Shown: positions 6,023 to 13,590, counted from the first letter of the stretch. The stretch is 34,643 bases of DNA from a virus (IMGVR_UViG_3300030061_003813:1-34643), one strand, 5' to 3'. The notes: generated from the sequence alone by a model not told the origin. Made by a program: numbers and translations.

Positions 6023-6271
6023 ATGCTCCCTGAAAACCAATTTCATTCTGCAACTTCATCAGAATTAGATGAAGCCCAAGCTCGTCGTAGTCGGTTTGAC
6101 AACTGGATCCTTGAACGAAAAAATAAAGCTGGCATTAGGTTGTCTGCTGAATACACACAAGATGAAGCAGCTCAAATTACAGCAGCTGCTAAATGTCTAG
6201 AGCTTCCTATTGAAAAATTTATCAATGATGCTGCAATACATTATGCAAAATTAGTTTTGCGCCATCGTTAA
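6023..6271 (+). CDS. Ribbon-helix-helix-like protein (82 aa)
   Basis: From about residue 36 a strand (AGIRLSAEYT) is followed by two helices (QDEAAQITAAAKCLELPIEK, then FINDAAIHYAKLV), the layout of ribbon-helix-helix proteins of the DUF1778/CopG kind. The N-terminal third is charged and probably flexible. It may bind DNA as a dimer. Inferred from pattern only. Element A follows its stop by 5 bases. Confidence 0.65.
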   Translation: MLPENQFHSATSSELDEAQARRSRFDNWILERKNKAGIRLSAEYTQDEAAQITAAAKCLELPIEKFINDAAIHYAKLVLRHR

Positions 6272-6276
6272 TTAAA

Positions 6277-6316
6277 CTGGGCATCAGTGTGGGGTCACAC
6301 ACTGTGTAAGTCCCAG
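6277..6316 (+). promoter_or_regulatory. Element A, copy 5
   Basis: Stem CTGGG (6277-6281) with CCCAG (6312-6316), TAAGT before the 3' strand, and an extended inner hairpin CAGTGTG with CACACTG. It lies 23 bases upstream of the ATG at 6340 across CCCATCTCATTTCATCTC. TGGGGT in its loop could pair with ATCCCA just downstream (one G-U), a possible pseudoknot peculiar to this copy. Confidence 0.72.
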
Positions 6317-6339
6317 GCTATCCCATCTCATTTCATCTC

Positions 6340-7110
6340 ATGCACACATTAAAGTTTTCAAAAGGCAATGCCAAGCTTGGCAAACGTTTGATCTTTTCTT
6401 TACCAGCTGGATACACTTGTCCTAATGCTGGTCATTGTAAAACATTTGCTGATCGTGCTACAGGGCAAATTCGTGATCTGCCACAATCATCTCATGCTAC
6501 TGGTGAGGAGTACAGATGTTTTGCTGCAATGTCAGAAGCACGCAGTAAACAATGCCGTGATGCACGCTGGCATAACTGGGACGCCATTAAAGAAACAATT
6601 TATGGTGAAGGCGTCCAAGATCCACAAGGTGCATTAGAAGATACAATTGCTTACGGTATTTGGCAACATAATAAAGGCCGTACTAAATATAACCTTTGTC
6701 GCATCCACGAATCAGGTGACTTCTGGTCTGAGCTTTATTTCAATGCTTGGCTTGAAGTTGCTCGTCAACACCCTGACATCAAGTTCTATGCCTACACCAA
6801 ACAACTCACATACTGGCTCACTGCGATTGATCGCATTCCTTCTAACTTCTTTCTCACTGCTTCAGTTGGTGGTAATCTCGATCCTTTGCTCGCCAAGTAC
6901 GCCCATGTATTTAAGCGAATCGCTCATGTAGTTTATACAGAACAAGAAGCTGCTGACCTTAATCTTGAGATTGACCATGATGACAGTCATTGTTTTGGTG
7001 ACAAACCATTTGCATTGTTAGTTCATGGTGTTCAGCGCAAAGGATCGTTAGCTTCTGAAGCACTTTCCAAGCGCAAACGTGAGGGAACCTGGACAGGATA
7101 TTCCAAGTGA
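6340..7110 (+). CDS. GP88-family phage protein (256 aa)
   Basis: Resembles the 'gene product 88' family first seen in mycobacteriophages. Near residues 23-34 is TCPNAGHCKTF (family pattern C-P-x-A-x-x-C), then at about 122-142 LCRIHESGDFWSELYFNAWL (family pattern R-I-H-x-S-G-D-F) and KFYAYTKQL. Cys/His/Asp conservation suggests a metal-dependent enzyme, but no activity is established. The length fits. Preceded by element A copy 5 and closed by a strong terminator, so it is probably a single-gene unit. Confidence 0.85.
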   Translation: MHTLKFSKGNAKLGKRLIFSLPAGYTCPNAGHCKTFADRATGQIRDLPQSSHATGEEYRCFAAMSEARSKQCRDARWHNWDAIKETIYGEGVQDPQGALEDTIAYGIWQHNKGRTKYNLCRIHESGDFWSELYFNAWLEVARQHPDIKFYAYTKQLTYWLTAIDRIPSNFFLTASVGGNLDPLLAKYAHVFKRIAHVVYTEQEAADLNLEIDHDDSHCFGDKPFALLVHGVQRKGSLASEALSKRKREGTWTGYSK

Positions 7111-7126
7111 ATACTTGCATTTTTAG

Positions 7127-7165
7127 ACGGGATATGTATTATTTACATGTCCCGTTTATTTTTTT
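7127..7165 (+). terminator. Rho-independent terminator after the GP88 gene
   Basis: ACGGGA plus ATGTA pairs with TACAT plus TCCCGT (7127-7155) around a 5-base loop, followed by TTTATTTTTTT. It separates the GP88 unit from the DNA polymerase genes. The putative GTG start at 7166 immediately follows the T-run, so that gene would need read-through or another promoter. Confidence 0.85.
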
Positions 7166-7399
7166 GTGTCGTATTTAATTACTACTTATTTAAAAGGAAT
7201 TCCACATGCAATTACTCCTGATACAGAAAAAAATTGTTTCAGTTTAATTCCAATCACAACTGACTCTCAAATTTCAAAAGCTTTTTGTTCACCAACCAAA
7301 ACAGGTGCCGTGAATATACTCAACTGGATTAATGAAAACGATGCAAAACTTGGCAAACAAAATCTTTCCGTTGAGCCTGAAGCCAGATTCTTCTGTTGA
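7166..7399 (+). CDS. Small hypothetical protein before DNA polymerase (77 aa)
   Basis: GTG start at 7166; no ATG is available in frame. Begins MSYLITTYLKGIPHAITPDT, mixed alpha/beta with a helix GAVNILNWINEN. It overlaps the polymerase reading frame by 68 bases if that starts at 7332, so the two are probably coupled. The start right after a terminator T-run is unusual and may indicate a leader peptide or that translation starts elsewhere. Confidence 0.55.
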   Translation: MSYLITTYLKGIPHAITPDTEKNCFSLIPITTDSQISKAFCSPTKTGAVNILNWINENDAKLGKQNLSVEPEARFFC

Positions 7400-9200
7400 A
7401 AAATGGTATGTATTTGATTTAGAAACTAACGGACTTTATGATGATGTTAACGAAATCTTCTGCATCGTTATTCACGATGTCACGCGAAACAAAACTATTA
7501 CTTATAGGCCTGACGCTATTGACAGTGCTATTGAGCATCTCAACAACGCTGATGTACTTATCGGTCATAACATAATTTTTTACGACATTCCTGTCTTACA
7601 AAAATTAAAACCATCTTTTGTTTTAGACAAACAACATGTCATCGACACACTCATTTGCACACGACTCATCTGGCCAAAAGAAAAACTATTTGAGTCAGAT
7701 ACAAATGCATACACACATGTGCCAGGTGGACTCAAAGGGTCGGCTTCACTCAAAGCTTGGGGATATCGACTATCCGACTACAAAATTGACTTTAAAGATT
7801 TCACCTCTTTTTCTGAAGAGATGTTGTCCTACTGTGTACAAGATGTTAACGTTACCTATAAGTTATTCCAACACATCCAAAAACAAAACATTGCTCATTC
7901 CTGTTTGGAACTTGAGCACATTTTTGCCTCGTGCATTGAAAGACAAATCAGATCAGGTTTTCCTTTTGATATTGATGCAGCTCTTACTTTTGTGGATGAA
8001 CTTGAAGATAGAAAAAGAATATTAGAAAATCAATTATGTGAATTATTTCCTCCTATAACTCATGAGGAATGGTTTACACCAAAGGTTAACAATGCAAAAC
8101 GTGGTTATATCAAAGGGCAACCTTTCTGCAAAACACGTACAGAAAAATTCAACCCTGGTTCAAGACAACAAATAGTTGATCGTCTTCATAAAAAATATGG
8201 TTGGATTCCAGAGACTCGTACTGAGAAAGGTAATCCCATTCTTAATGATGATGTCTTAGAAAAACTTCCGTATCCAGAGGCTAAACCTCTGTCAGAATAC
8301 ATGCTTCTTAAAAAAAGATTAGGTCAAATCAAAGATGGAAACAATGCATGGATCAAACTTGTCTCTCCTGACGGTTTCATTCACGGCGACGTGGTTACTA
8401 ATGGTTGTATTACTGGGCGCTGTAGTCACCGGAATCCAAATACAGCTCAAATTCCCGCTGCTTATAGTCCATATGGCAAAGAATGCCGTTCCTTATTCCA
8501 TGCTCCTGACGACTGGATCCTTATTGGTTCTGATGCTAAAGCCTTGGAACTACGTTGTTTGGCTGGGTATTTGGCATTCTGGGATGGCGGAGAATATGGG
8601 CAAATGGTTACTGACGATTCAGTAGATATTCATATATATAACCAAGAAAAGTTTGGTGTTGAAACTAGAGACATAAGCAAGAGACTTCTTTATGCAGTAC
8701 TTTATGGAGCTGGTTTTCTTAAGGCAGGAAGCATTGTAGATCCAAACGAAAAAAATCCAGAAACATTAAAACAACTTGGTAAAAATGCTATTTATTCATT
8801 CATGACTGGTGTGCCAGCTCTTCAAAAATTAAAACAAAAACTAGCCGAAAATTTAATTGCTCGTGGTTATCTTCTTGGTTTAGATCGTCGTCCTTTGTAT
8901 TGTCGATCTGACTTCAAAGCTTTAAATGTTTTACTTCAATCTTGTGGTGCTGTTCTCATGAAACAAGTAGTAATAAATATTCATGATAATTTAAACAAAG
9001 CTGGTTTTATTTATGGTGTTGATTGGCATCAACATGGAATGATTCATGATGAAATCCAGCTTAGTTGTAGGCCTGGAATTCAAAATGACATCATTCAATT
9101 AGTACTAAATGCTTTTCCAGTAGCTGGCAACACATTTAATTTTCAATGTAAGATTGAAGGCGATGCCAAAACCGGATACACCTGGTACGATACACATTGA
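7332..9200 (+). CDS. T7-like family A DNA polymerase with 3'-5' exonuclease (622 aa)
   Basis: Replicative polymerase. The exonuclease has all three motifs: Exo I FDLETNGL (Asp29, Glu31), Exo II GHNIIFYDIP, and Exo III YCVQDVNVTY (Tyr, Asp), so proofreading should work. The polymerase part has GRCSHRNPNTAQIP, motif A SDAKALELRCLAG, motif B RDISKRLLYAVLYGAG and motif C MIHDEIQLSCR, all closest in style to T7 gp5. Motif B has Tyr at the position of T7 Tyr526. 622 aa is a little shorter than T7 gp5 (704). Start ATG 7332 gives 28 residues before Exo I. Element A and the SSB gene follow. Confidence 0.95.
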   Translation: MKTMQNLANKIFPLSLKPDSSVEKWYVFDLETNGLYDDVNEIFCIVIHDVTRNKTITYRPDAIDSAIEHLNNADVLIGHNIIFYDIPVLQKLKPSFVLDKQHVIDTLICTRLIWPKEKLFESDTNAYTHVPGGLKGSASLKAWGYRLSDYKIDFKDFTSFSEEMLSYCVQDVNVTYKLFQHIQKQNIAHSCLELEHIFASCIERQIRSGFPFDIDAALTFVDELEDRKRILENQLCELFPPITHEEWFTPKVNNAKRGYIKGQPFCKTRTEKFNPGSRQQIVDRLHKKYGWIPETRTEKGNPILNDDVLEKLPYPEAKPLSEYMLLKKRLGQIKDGNNAWIKLVSPDGFIHGDVVTNGCITGRCSHRNPNTAQIPAAYSPYGKECRSLFHAPDDWILIGSDAKALELRCLAGYLAFWDGGEYGQMVTDDSVDIHIYNQEKFGVETRDISKRLLYAVLYGAGFLKAGSIVDPNEKNPETLKQLGKNAIYSFMTGVPALQKLKQKLAENLIARGYLLGLDRRPLYCRSDFKALNVLLQSCGAVLMKQVVINIHDNLNKAGFIYGVDWHQHGMIHDEIQLSCRPGIQNDIIQLVLNAFPVAGNTFNFQCKIEGDAKTGYTWYDTH

Positions 9201-9203
9201 TCG

Positions 9204-9231
9204 CTGGGCATTCTTAAGATGTAAGCCCCAG
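9204..9231 (+). promoter_or_regulatory. Element A, copy 6
   Basis: Stem CTGGG (9204-9208) with CCCAG (9227-9231); 3' internal loop TAAGC; inner stem CATT/GATG. It starts 4 bases after the polymerase stop and lies 26 bases before the SSB ATG at 9258. Being right between two replication genes, it could set their relative expression. Confidence 0.72.
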
Positions 9232-9257
9232 GTATTCGATCTCATTTCTAACTAACC

Positions 9258-10175
9258 ATGAATCAAGTTTTTGTTTGCGCTCAAGCAGTAGAAAATCCCA
9301 CGGAAATCTATTTAGATTCTTCTCGGACTGCATTAAAGGTAAAAGTGCAGTTACCTCCTCTTAGTGCTTCCAAGCGACCAACAGAACTTTATTATCACAT
9401 CTATAAAGATCAAAGCCGTTGGCGTTCATTGATCACTTCAGGTACTTGTTTGTTTATTCATGGTGCAAAACTTCAACATGATTTAGATGCACAAGAGCAT
9501 TCTATTCATGGTGGCAACCCAGCCATTGTTGATGATTCTTTTCCCATCTACAACACAGTCCTTCTTACTGGTCGTATGGCAAAACCAGTTGATCAAAATA
9601 ATTCAAAATCATATGTAGTTACTGATCAATATATAATTGCAAACACCAGTATTACCGTAAGCCGTGGTAATCAGCAGGCAGATTTATTTAATCTTTGTGC
9701 AATTAACAAAGCTGATGATCGTTTTAAGTTAGCAGAATTTCTTGCTAATACAGCACCAAAAGGAACAGGTATTACCATTAGAGGACAACTAGTTACTAGT
9801 GGATGGTTTGATCATGACAAGAAACAAGATCGAACCAGGACTAATATTCAGTTACAACAAGTAACATTGGCTCCTAAATCAAATACAACAGCTACAACAA
9901 TTAAGCCTGCAACAACAATCAATAGTGATTCTCAACCTAAGACATTATGGGGTGGACGCACTGCTGAATCAATGGCCGAATCACCGCATCAAGCAGCTAT
10001 TGCTACACCAAAGGGTCAAGTACTTGAATCACAACAAGCAGCTCCTGCAAAACCTATGGCAATTGCAGAACCTTGGGACGTTAGCTCTGCACTTGATGAC
10101 ACATCGCATTTTCATAGTGACCTAAACGTTCCTCAAACATTACCGCCTCTTCCTACTGACAAAGACCCATTCTGA
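9258..10175 (+). CDS. SSB-like single-stranded DNA-binding protein with two OB-like domains (305 aa)
   Basis: Residues about 95-205 have the bacterial SSB OB-fold pattern: YNTVLLTGRMAKP, then SRGNQQADLFNLCA, AEFLANTAPKGTGITIRGQL and RTNIQLQQVTL. The first 90 residues (NQVFVCAQAVENPTEIYLDS and onward) look like a second, diverged OB-like domain. A disordered Thr/Ala/Gln/Pro-rich linker leads to an acidic tip ending DKDPF, like the partner-binding SSB tail D-D-D-I-P-F. It would coat single-stranded DNA and recruit replication or recombination proteins. It lies directly after DNA polymerase. The N-terminal domain assignment is inference. Confidence 0.82.
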   Translation: MNQVFVCAQAVENPTEIYLDSSRTALKVKVQLPPLSASKRPTELYYHIYKDQSRWRSLITSGTCLFIHGAKLQHDLDAQEHSIHGGNPAIVDDSFPIYNTVLLTGRMAKPVDQNNSKSYVVTDQYIIANTSITVSRGNQQADLFNLCAINKADDRFKLAEFLANTAPKGTGITIRGQLVTSGWFDHDKKQDRTRTNIQLQQVTLAPKSNTTATTIKPATTINSDSQPKTLWGGRTAESMAESPHQAAIATPKGQVLESQQAAPAKPMAIAEPWDVSSALDDTSHFHSDLNVPQTLPPLPTDKDPF

Positions 10176-10190
10176 GCTACACTAACCGCA

Positions 10191-10220
10191 TCTGGGCACT
10201 CCTTTGAGATAAGTCCCAGA
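10191..10220 (+). promoter_or_regulatory. Element A, copy 7
   Basis: Stem TCTGGG (10191-10196) with CCCAGA (10215-10220), TAAGT before the 3' strand, inner stem CTC/GAG. It lies 15 bases after the SSB stop and 25 bases before the ATG at 10246. In this copy the leader to the start is not the usual TTTCAT type but contains GTCCGACGGAC, a small palindrome. Confidence 0.7.
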
Positions 10221-10245
10221 TATCCACACTAGTCCGACGGACATT

Positions 10246-11364
10246 ATGACACCCGCAAAAGCAGCAGACAAATCCATTGCGATGAGTCTGTTTCCTGAAA
10301 CATCTTCAATTCAAATTCAAAAAGCTTCAAAGCCACGTTCACTTGATTCTTTTCTACATCTCACACAACCAGAATTTGTAGGAGCTGCTCCAACTCCAGG
10401 GCAAATCATTGCACTCAACAAACCAAACGACCGTAATCATTCTCGTGATGCAGGTGGTTTGTTTATTAAGCAAGAAGATCTAATTAAGTGTGCATGGAAA
10501 GCTTCTGCAGATGATCTTGAGCCTGGTTCATTCATTCAACCTTACAATCAAAAGTTTGGTGGTAATGATAAACCAAATGCAGGAATTCTTTTTACTAAAC
10601 CAAGATTTCAAATTGTATTTGAAACCGCTGGTCTACTTGAAAAGAATGTAGTAGATGAAAAAACTGGTGCTAACAAAGCAGTTATCATTGGTTCATTTAA
10701 TCCTGCAGATAATCAATCTGATCCAGGTAGAGTCAATATGCTGTGGGATCTTTACAACGAGAATAAAAAAGATCACACCATTCGTACTTGGTACTATGTG
10801 TATTTCATGAGTGGTTATGGTCAACGTTGCCATGATCTTCCTTTGATTCTTAGTATCAAAGGTGCAGTGGGTGCATCTTTCCGTGATCAGTTAAAAGCAT
10901 TCAGAGATGACGTTAGCTCTGCACTTGCAGCTGCTACGAAAACTCCGAAGCGTCCTGCTAACTATGACGCATTTGCTCAATACATTTTCCAACCTCACCT
11001 TGAGTTGAAAGATGTAGGTCAGGGTAACAATCAGTCAACAGCAGTTACTGCTTTTGATTATGAACGTCCTCTGTATGACCAAGGACAAGAAGCCGCTAAG
11101 GTTTCTCTTGATAGTCATATTATTCCTGACGATCTAATGAAACGTACCAAAGAAGAACGTCAAGATGAGTATGCAATTGGAATGATGAGTCGTTACACAG
11201 ACGGCAATAGTTTTATCAACATTGCAGATGGTGTACAGATTACACCTCTGGGAATCATGCCTCCCATGATGCCTGAATCTTTTAATAATGCTTTAGAAAG
11301 TTCTATCCCAGACAAGATGCTTGCACCTGTTCGGGATTCACATGGAGCTGACGCCAAGTTCTGA
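10246..11364 (+). CDS. Conserved-type replication-region protein, function unknown (372 aa)
   Basis: Soluble, no catalytic motif recognised. The N-terminal 40 residues are Ser/Lys-rich and probably flexible. The core has EPGSFIQPYNQKFG and KPRFQIVFETAGLL, and a central segment (TWYYVYFMSGYGQRCHDLPL, then IKGAVGASFRDQLKAF) that vaguely recalls the cyanobacterial DUF5895 type. Its place behind polymerase and SSB and ahead of the SWIM and Gp157-like genes suggests a DNA replication or recombination accessory. Its 3' end overlaps a minus-strand gene by 27 bases. The DUF5895 similarity is from memory and weak. Confidence 0.8.
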   Translation: MTPAKAADKSIAMSLFPETSSIQIQKASKPRSLDSFLHLTQPEFVGAAPTPGQIIALNKPNDRNHSRDAGGLFIKQEDLIKCAWKASADDLEPGSFIQPYNQKFGGNDKPNAGILFTKPRFQIVFETAGLLEKNVVDEKTGANKAVIIGSFNPADNQSDPGRVNMLWDLYNENKKDHTIRTWYYVYFMSGYGQRCHDLPLILSIKGAVGASFRDQLKAFRDDVSSALAAATKTPKRPANYDAFAQYIFQPHLELKDVGQGNNQSTAVTAFDYERPLYDQGQEAAKVSLDSHIIPDDLMKRTKEERQDEYAIGMMSRYTDGNSFINIADGVQITPLGIMPPMMPESFNNALESSIPDKMLAPVRDSHGADAKF

Positions 11365-11544
11365 TTCCATACGGTCTAGTGAATCTTTTACTAGACCTTT
11401 AATTACACACTGACGGGTTGCGGCTAGCTTGACAAGCATGGTCGCAATCTGTTTTAATTCATCCATTGAGCTACAATCTTCGATGTAACGGGTCATCTTG
11501 ACCTTCCAGAATTCTTCTTCTGGACTCGAATCAAAACTCAACAT
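11338..11544 (-). CDS. Small helical hypothetical protein (68 aa)
   Basis: Only minus-strand gene in this stretch; its end overlaps the convergent 10246 gene by 27 bases. MLSFDSSPEEEFWKVKMTRY is followed by helices (SMDELKQIATMLVKLAATRQ, then CVIKGLVKDSLDRMESEL). The even mix of charged and hydrophobic residues argues against chance. It resembles small helical proteins of cyanobacteria and their phages, with no known role. No Shine-Dalgarno is visible. Confidence 0.65.
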   Translation of the reverse strand: MLSFDSSPEEEFWKVKMTRYIEDCSSMDELKQIATMLVKLAATRQCVIKGLVKDSLDRMESELGVSSM

Positions 11545-11574
11545 TTATTTAAATCAATTCATTTCATTCTAATC

Positions 11575-12507
11575 ATGACTACAGTAATTGAACAACTTAA
11601 TTCAGGCCAAAGATTAATCTATTCGTATTCAAATATACGAAGAGCTTTCATTGATTTTGATGATACAGATATATCAGGTATGTATCTAAACGATGATGAC
11701 CTTGTTGTTGTTTACAACGATGGTGCAGAAAAATTATTTGATAAACGTCCTATTAAAGAAGCATTCAAAGATTTTCGTTCTCGTTGTCCTGACTTCTTTT
11801 CTTATCTTGGACCTGATTTAAGAGGTCCTAGTTTTTGGCGTAACAATTGTTATGTCTTATACAAAGGTTGGAACTATCAATTCCAAGGGTCATACAAATT
11901 ACCTCAAGCAATTATGCAGCAACGTTGGGGTGACAAACTTCAATTAATTGAAAATGAAGAAGGTATAAAAGCTTTCTTGGCTAATCCAGATTATGGTTTT
12001 GGTTATTTGGTTGCACCTGATGGTGTTGTGTTGCCAGCTCCTCCTTTGTCTTTAGATGATTCAGATGAAATAGCACAAGAGCCAGATCTATCTCCTTACT
12101 GTTCATGTGGTTCTTTTCTACAACAAAAACAATCACTTGAAGAAATACAAAAAGAAATACCTGGTTATGAACCAACTTGTAAACATTTGACTTGGATTAA
12201 TCGCTACCGAGAGTTTTTATCTAAACGTTCAGCATTGCTTAGTAATAGTTCAGGCATTGTTGAAAAAGCTACTGCTTGGTCTTATGCACCACCAGCAGAA
12301 GGTGAAAGTTTTGGACAGTTTCAGATTTTATATACAACATCTGGCAAAATGGCTCCAATTAACAAATGGAAAATCTATAAGAAAGATATGAAGTATTGCC
12401 AGCATGATGCGTGGAGTCTCTTTGACGCTATGCTTGAAAATGAATTTGTACCATTTCCAGCTCCAGCTTTAACTCAACTCAAACCTTTCTTTGACAAGAA
12501 AAACTAG
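11575..12507 (+). CDS. SWIM zinc-finger protein (310 aa)
   Basis: Near residues 177-210 the motif C-x-C (YCSCGSF) followed 30 residues later by C-x-H (PTCKHL) fits the SWIM zinc finger (C-x-C-x(n)-C-x-H), a DNA- or protein-binding module found in SWI2/SNF2 ATPases and in recombination mediators of the Shu type. No ATPase motif is present. The N-terminal region has beta-rich repeats (FDDTDISGMYLNDDDLVVVY). Its place in the replication/recombination block suggests a DNA-binding accessory. The stop codon TAG is part of element A copy 8. Confidence 0.78.
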   Translation: MTTVIEQLNSGQRLIYSYSNIRRAFIDFDDTDISGMYLNDDDLVVVYNDGAEKLFDKRPIKEAFKDFRSRCPDFFSYLGPDLRGPSFWRNNCYVLYKGWNYQFQGSYKLPQAIMQQRWGDKLQLIENEEGIKAFLANPDYGFGYLVAPDGVVLPAPPLSLDDSDEIAQEPDLSPYCSCGSFLQQKQSLEEIQKEIPGYEPTCKHLTWINRYREFLSKRSALLSNSSGIVEKATAWSYAPPAEGESFGQFQILYTTSGKMAPINKWKIYKKDMKYCQHDAWSLFDAMLENEFVPFPAPALTQLKPFFDKKN

Positions 12508-12528
12508 GCAGCACTGCGTAAGTCCTAG
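12504..12528 (+). promoter_or_regulatory. Element A, copy 8 (shortest; CTAGG variant)
   Basis: Stem CTAGG (12504-12508) with CCTAG (12524-12528), carrying the same compensatory A-T pair as copy 3; inner stem CAG/CTG; TAAGT before the 3' strand. It contains the stop codon of the SWIM gene, so ribosomes finishing that gene would unfold it. It lies 27 bases upstream of the ATG at 12556, which opens a 36-codon ORF. Confidence 0.72.
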
Positions 12529-12555
12529 CGTTTACTCTCATTCCTATTTCATTTC

Positions 12556-12666
12556 ATGTTTAGTTTTATCTTTGGTATTGCATCAGATTTAGTTCGTGAG
12601 GTTGCTTATGCAGCCATGGGAGCTGTCTGTGCTTTTGCTATTAACTATGTCACTTCTTTCTTTTGA
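12556..12666 (+). CDS. Very small membrane peptide (36 aa)
   Basis: ATG 12556 follows the TTCCTATTTCATTTC leader after element A. The peptide (MFSFIFGIASDLVREVAYAA, then a hydrophobic Ala/Val/Phe run ending TSFF) could form one membrane helix or an amphipathic helix. A short ORF right behind this element is the arrangement described for Downstream-peptide RNAs. The stop lies 5 bases before the next ATG. Confidence 0.6.
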   Translation: MFSFIFGIASDLVREVAYAAMGAVCAFAINYVTSFF

Positions 12667-12671
12667 ATCCA

Positions 12672-13313
12672 ATGAAACAACTCACACCAACCAAATTGAA
12701 TACACTCAATACATTTGAGCTGTTTAACCACCATGTTGCCCTGCAAAGCAGTCTTGACCTTATTGGTCCTGACTCCAAGGAGCTGGTCCTTGCTGAGCTT
12801 GAGGCCTGCTCCAGGTTCCGCTCTAGAAAAATTGATAGCGTTTACTATCACATCAAAAAGAACGAAGCTGCAGTAGAGCGTGGTAAACAAATTAAAGATG
12901 AAATCAATGATGCAATCAAGCATCATCAATCACAAATTAATTCCATGCGCTCAATGCTTATGGAGTTGCGACGAAGAGGACACGCAAAAGAAAATAAAAT
13001 AACTGGTAAAGATTATGAATTTACTATTTCACCTATCAAAGACAAGCTAGAAATTTCTAGCTCAGTTGACGACTGGTCCGCTGACGAACGTAGTAAATAC
13101 GCTATGGTTAAAAAGACCACTACGCTAACTAACTGTACAGACATTGCTGGCAATGTTCTGCACACCGATCAAAAGGTCAAAACCGAAACGATACCCAATC
13201 CTGATGCCATTTTCAACGCCCACAAAGAAGGTCAACTACTTCCCCCAGGAGTCAAAGTCGTATCAAACTATGCAATCAAATCTCGAATCCTCTTGGATCA
13301 AACATCATCCTAG
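12672..13313 (+). CDS. Gp157-like siphovirus protein (213 aa)
   Basis: ATG 12672 preferred over TTG 12663. The first 100 residues form a long charged helix or coiled coil (VYYHIKKNEAAVERGKQIKD, then DEINDAIKHHQSQINSMRSM). It is followed by KITGKDYEFTISPIKDKLEI, the beta segment typical of the Sipho_Gp157 family (helical N-terminus, then a short x-F-x-I/L-S-x-x-K strand region). Family members lie in phage replication/recombination blocks near SSB, which fits here; the biochemical role is unknown. Overlaps the next gene by 44 bases. Confidence 0.8.
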   Translation: MKQLTPTKLNTLNTFELFNHHVALQSSLDLIGPDSKELVLAELEACSRFRSRKIDSVYYHIKKNEAAVERGKQIKDEINDAIKHHQSQINSMRSMLMELRRRGHAKENKITGKDYEFTISPIKDKLEISSSVDDWSADERSKYAMVKKTTTLTNCTDIAGNVLHTDQKVKTETIPNPDAIFNAHKEGQLLPPGVKVVSNYAIKSRILLDQTSS

Positions 13314-13590
13314 TATTCAAGAGTCTTTTTACCAAAAACTTGAACCTCCTAAAAACATCAAAGATGCTGAACTCAAAATGAATTGCCACAAACAAACAGT
13401 TAATGATCTTGATCTTCAATTGGAAATCAATGAACAAGAAATTGAGTTAGAAAAAGGAGAAGAAGTTCCTTACAACGAAAGCAAAATTGACAACTTGCTT
13501 GAACATAAACTAAAACTTACCAAAGCAAAACGTTATCACAGTAACGTAGTTAATGCTTACTGGTATTACATGCAGGTTGCGTTAGGATGA
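13270..13590 (+). CDS. Coiled-coil hypothetical protein (106 aa)
   Basis: ATG 13270 (MQSNLESSWIKHHPSIQESF) sits 44 bases inside the Gp157-like gene; a longer upstream extension would only shadow that gene. Residues 35-90 are Lys/Glu/Leu/Asn-rich heptads (NDLDLQLEINEQEIELEKGE), indicating a coiled coil. It may be a partner of the Gp157-like protein, given the overlap. No family recognised. Confidence 0.72.
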   Translation: MQSNLESSWIKHHPSIQESFYQKLEPPKNIKDAELKMNCHKQTVNDLDLQLEINEQEIELEKGEEVPYNESKIDNLLEHKLKLTKAKRYHSNVVNAYWYYMQVALG

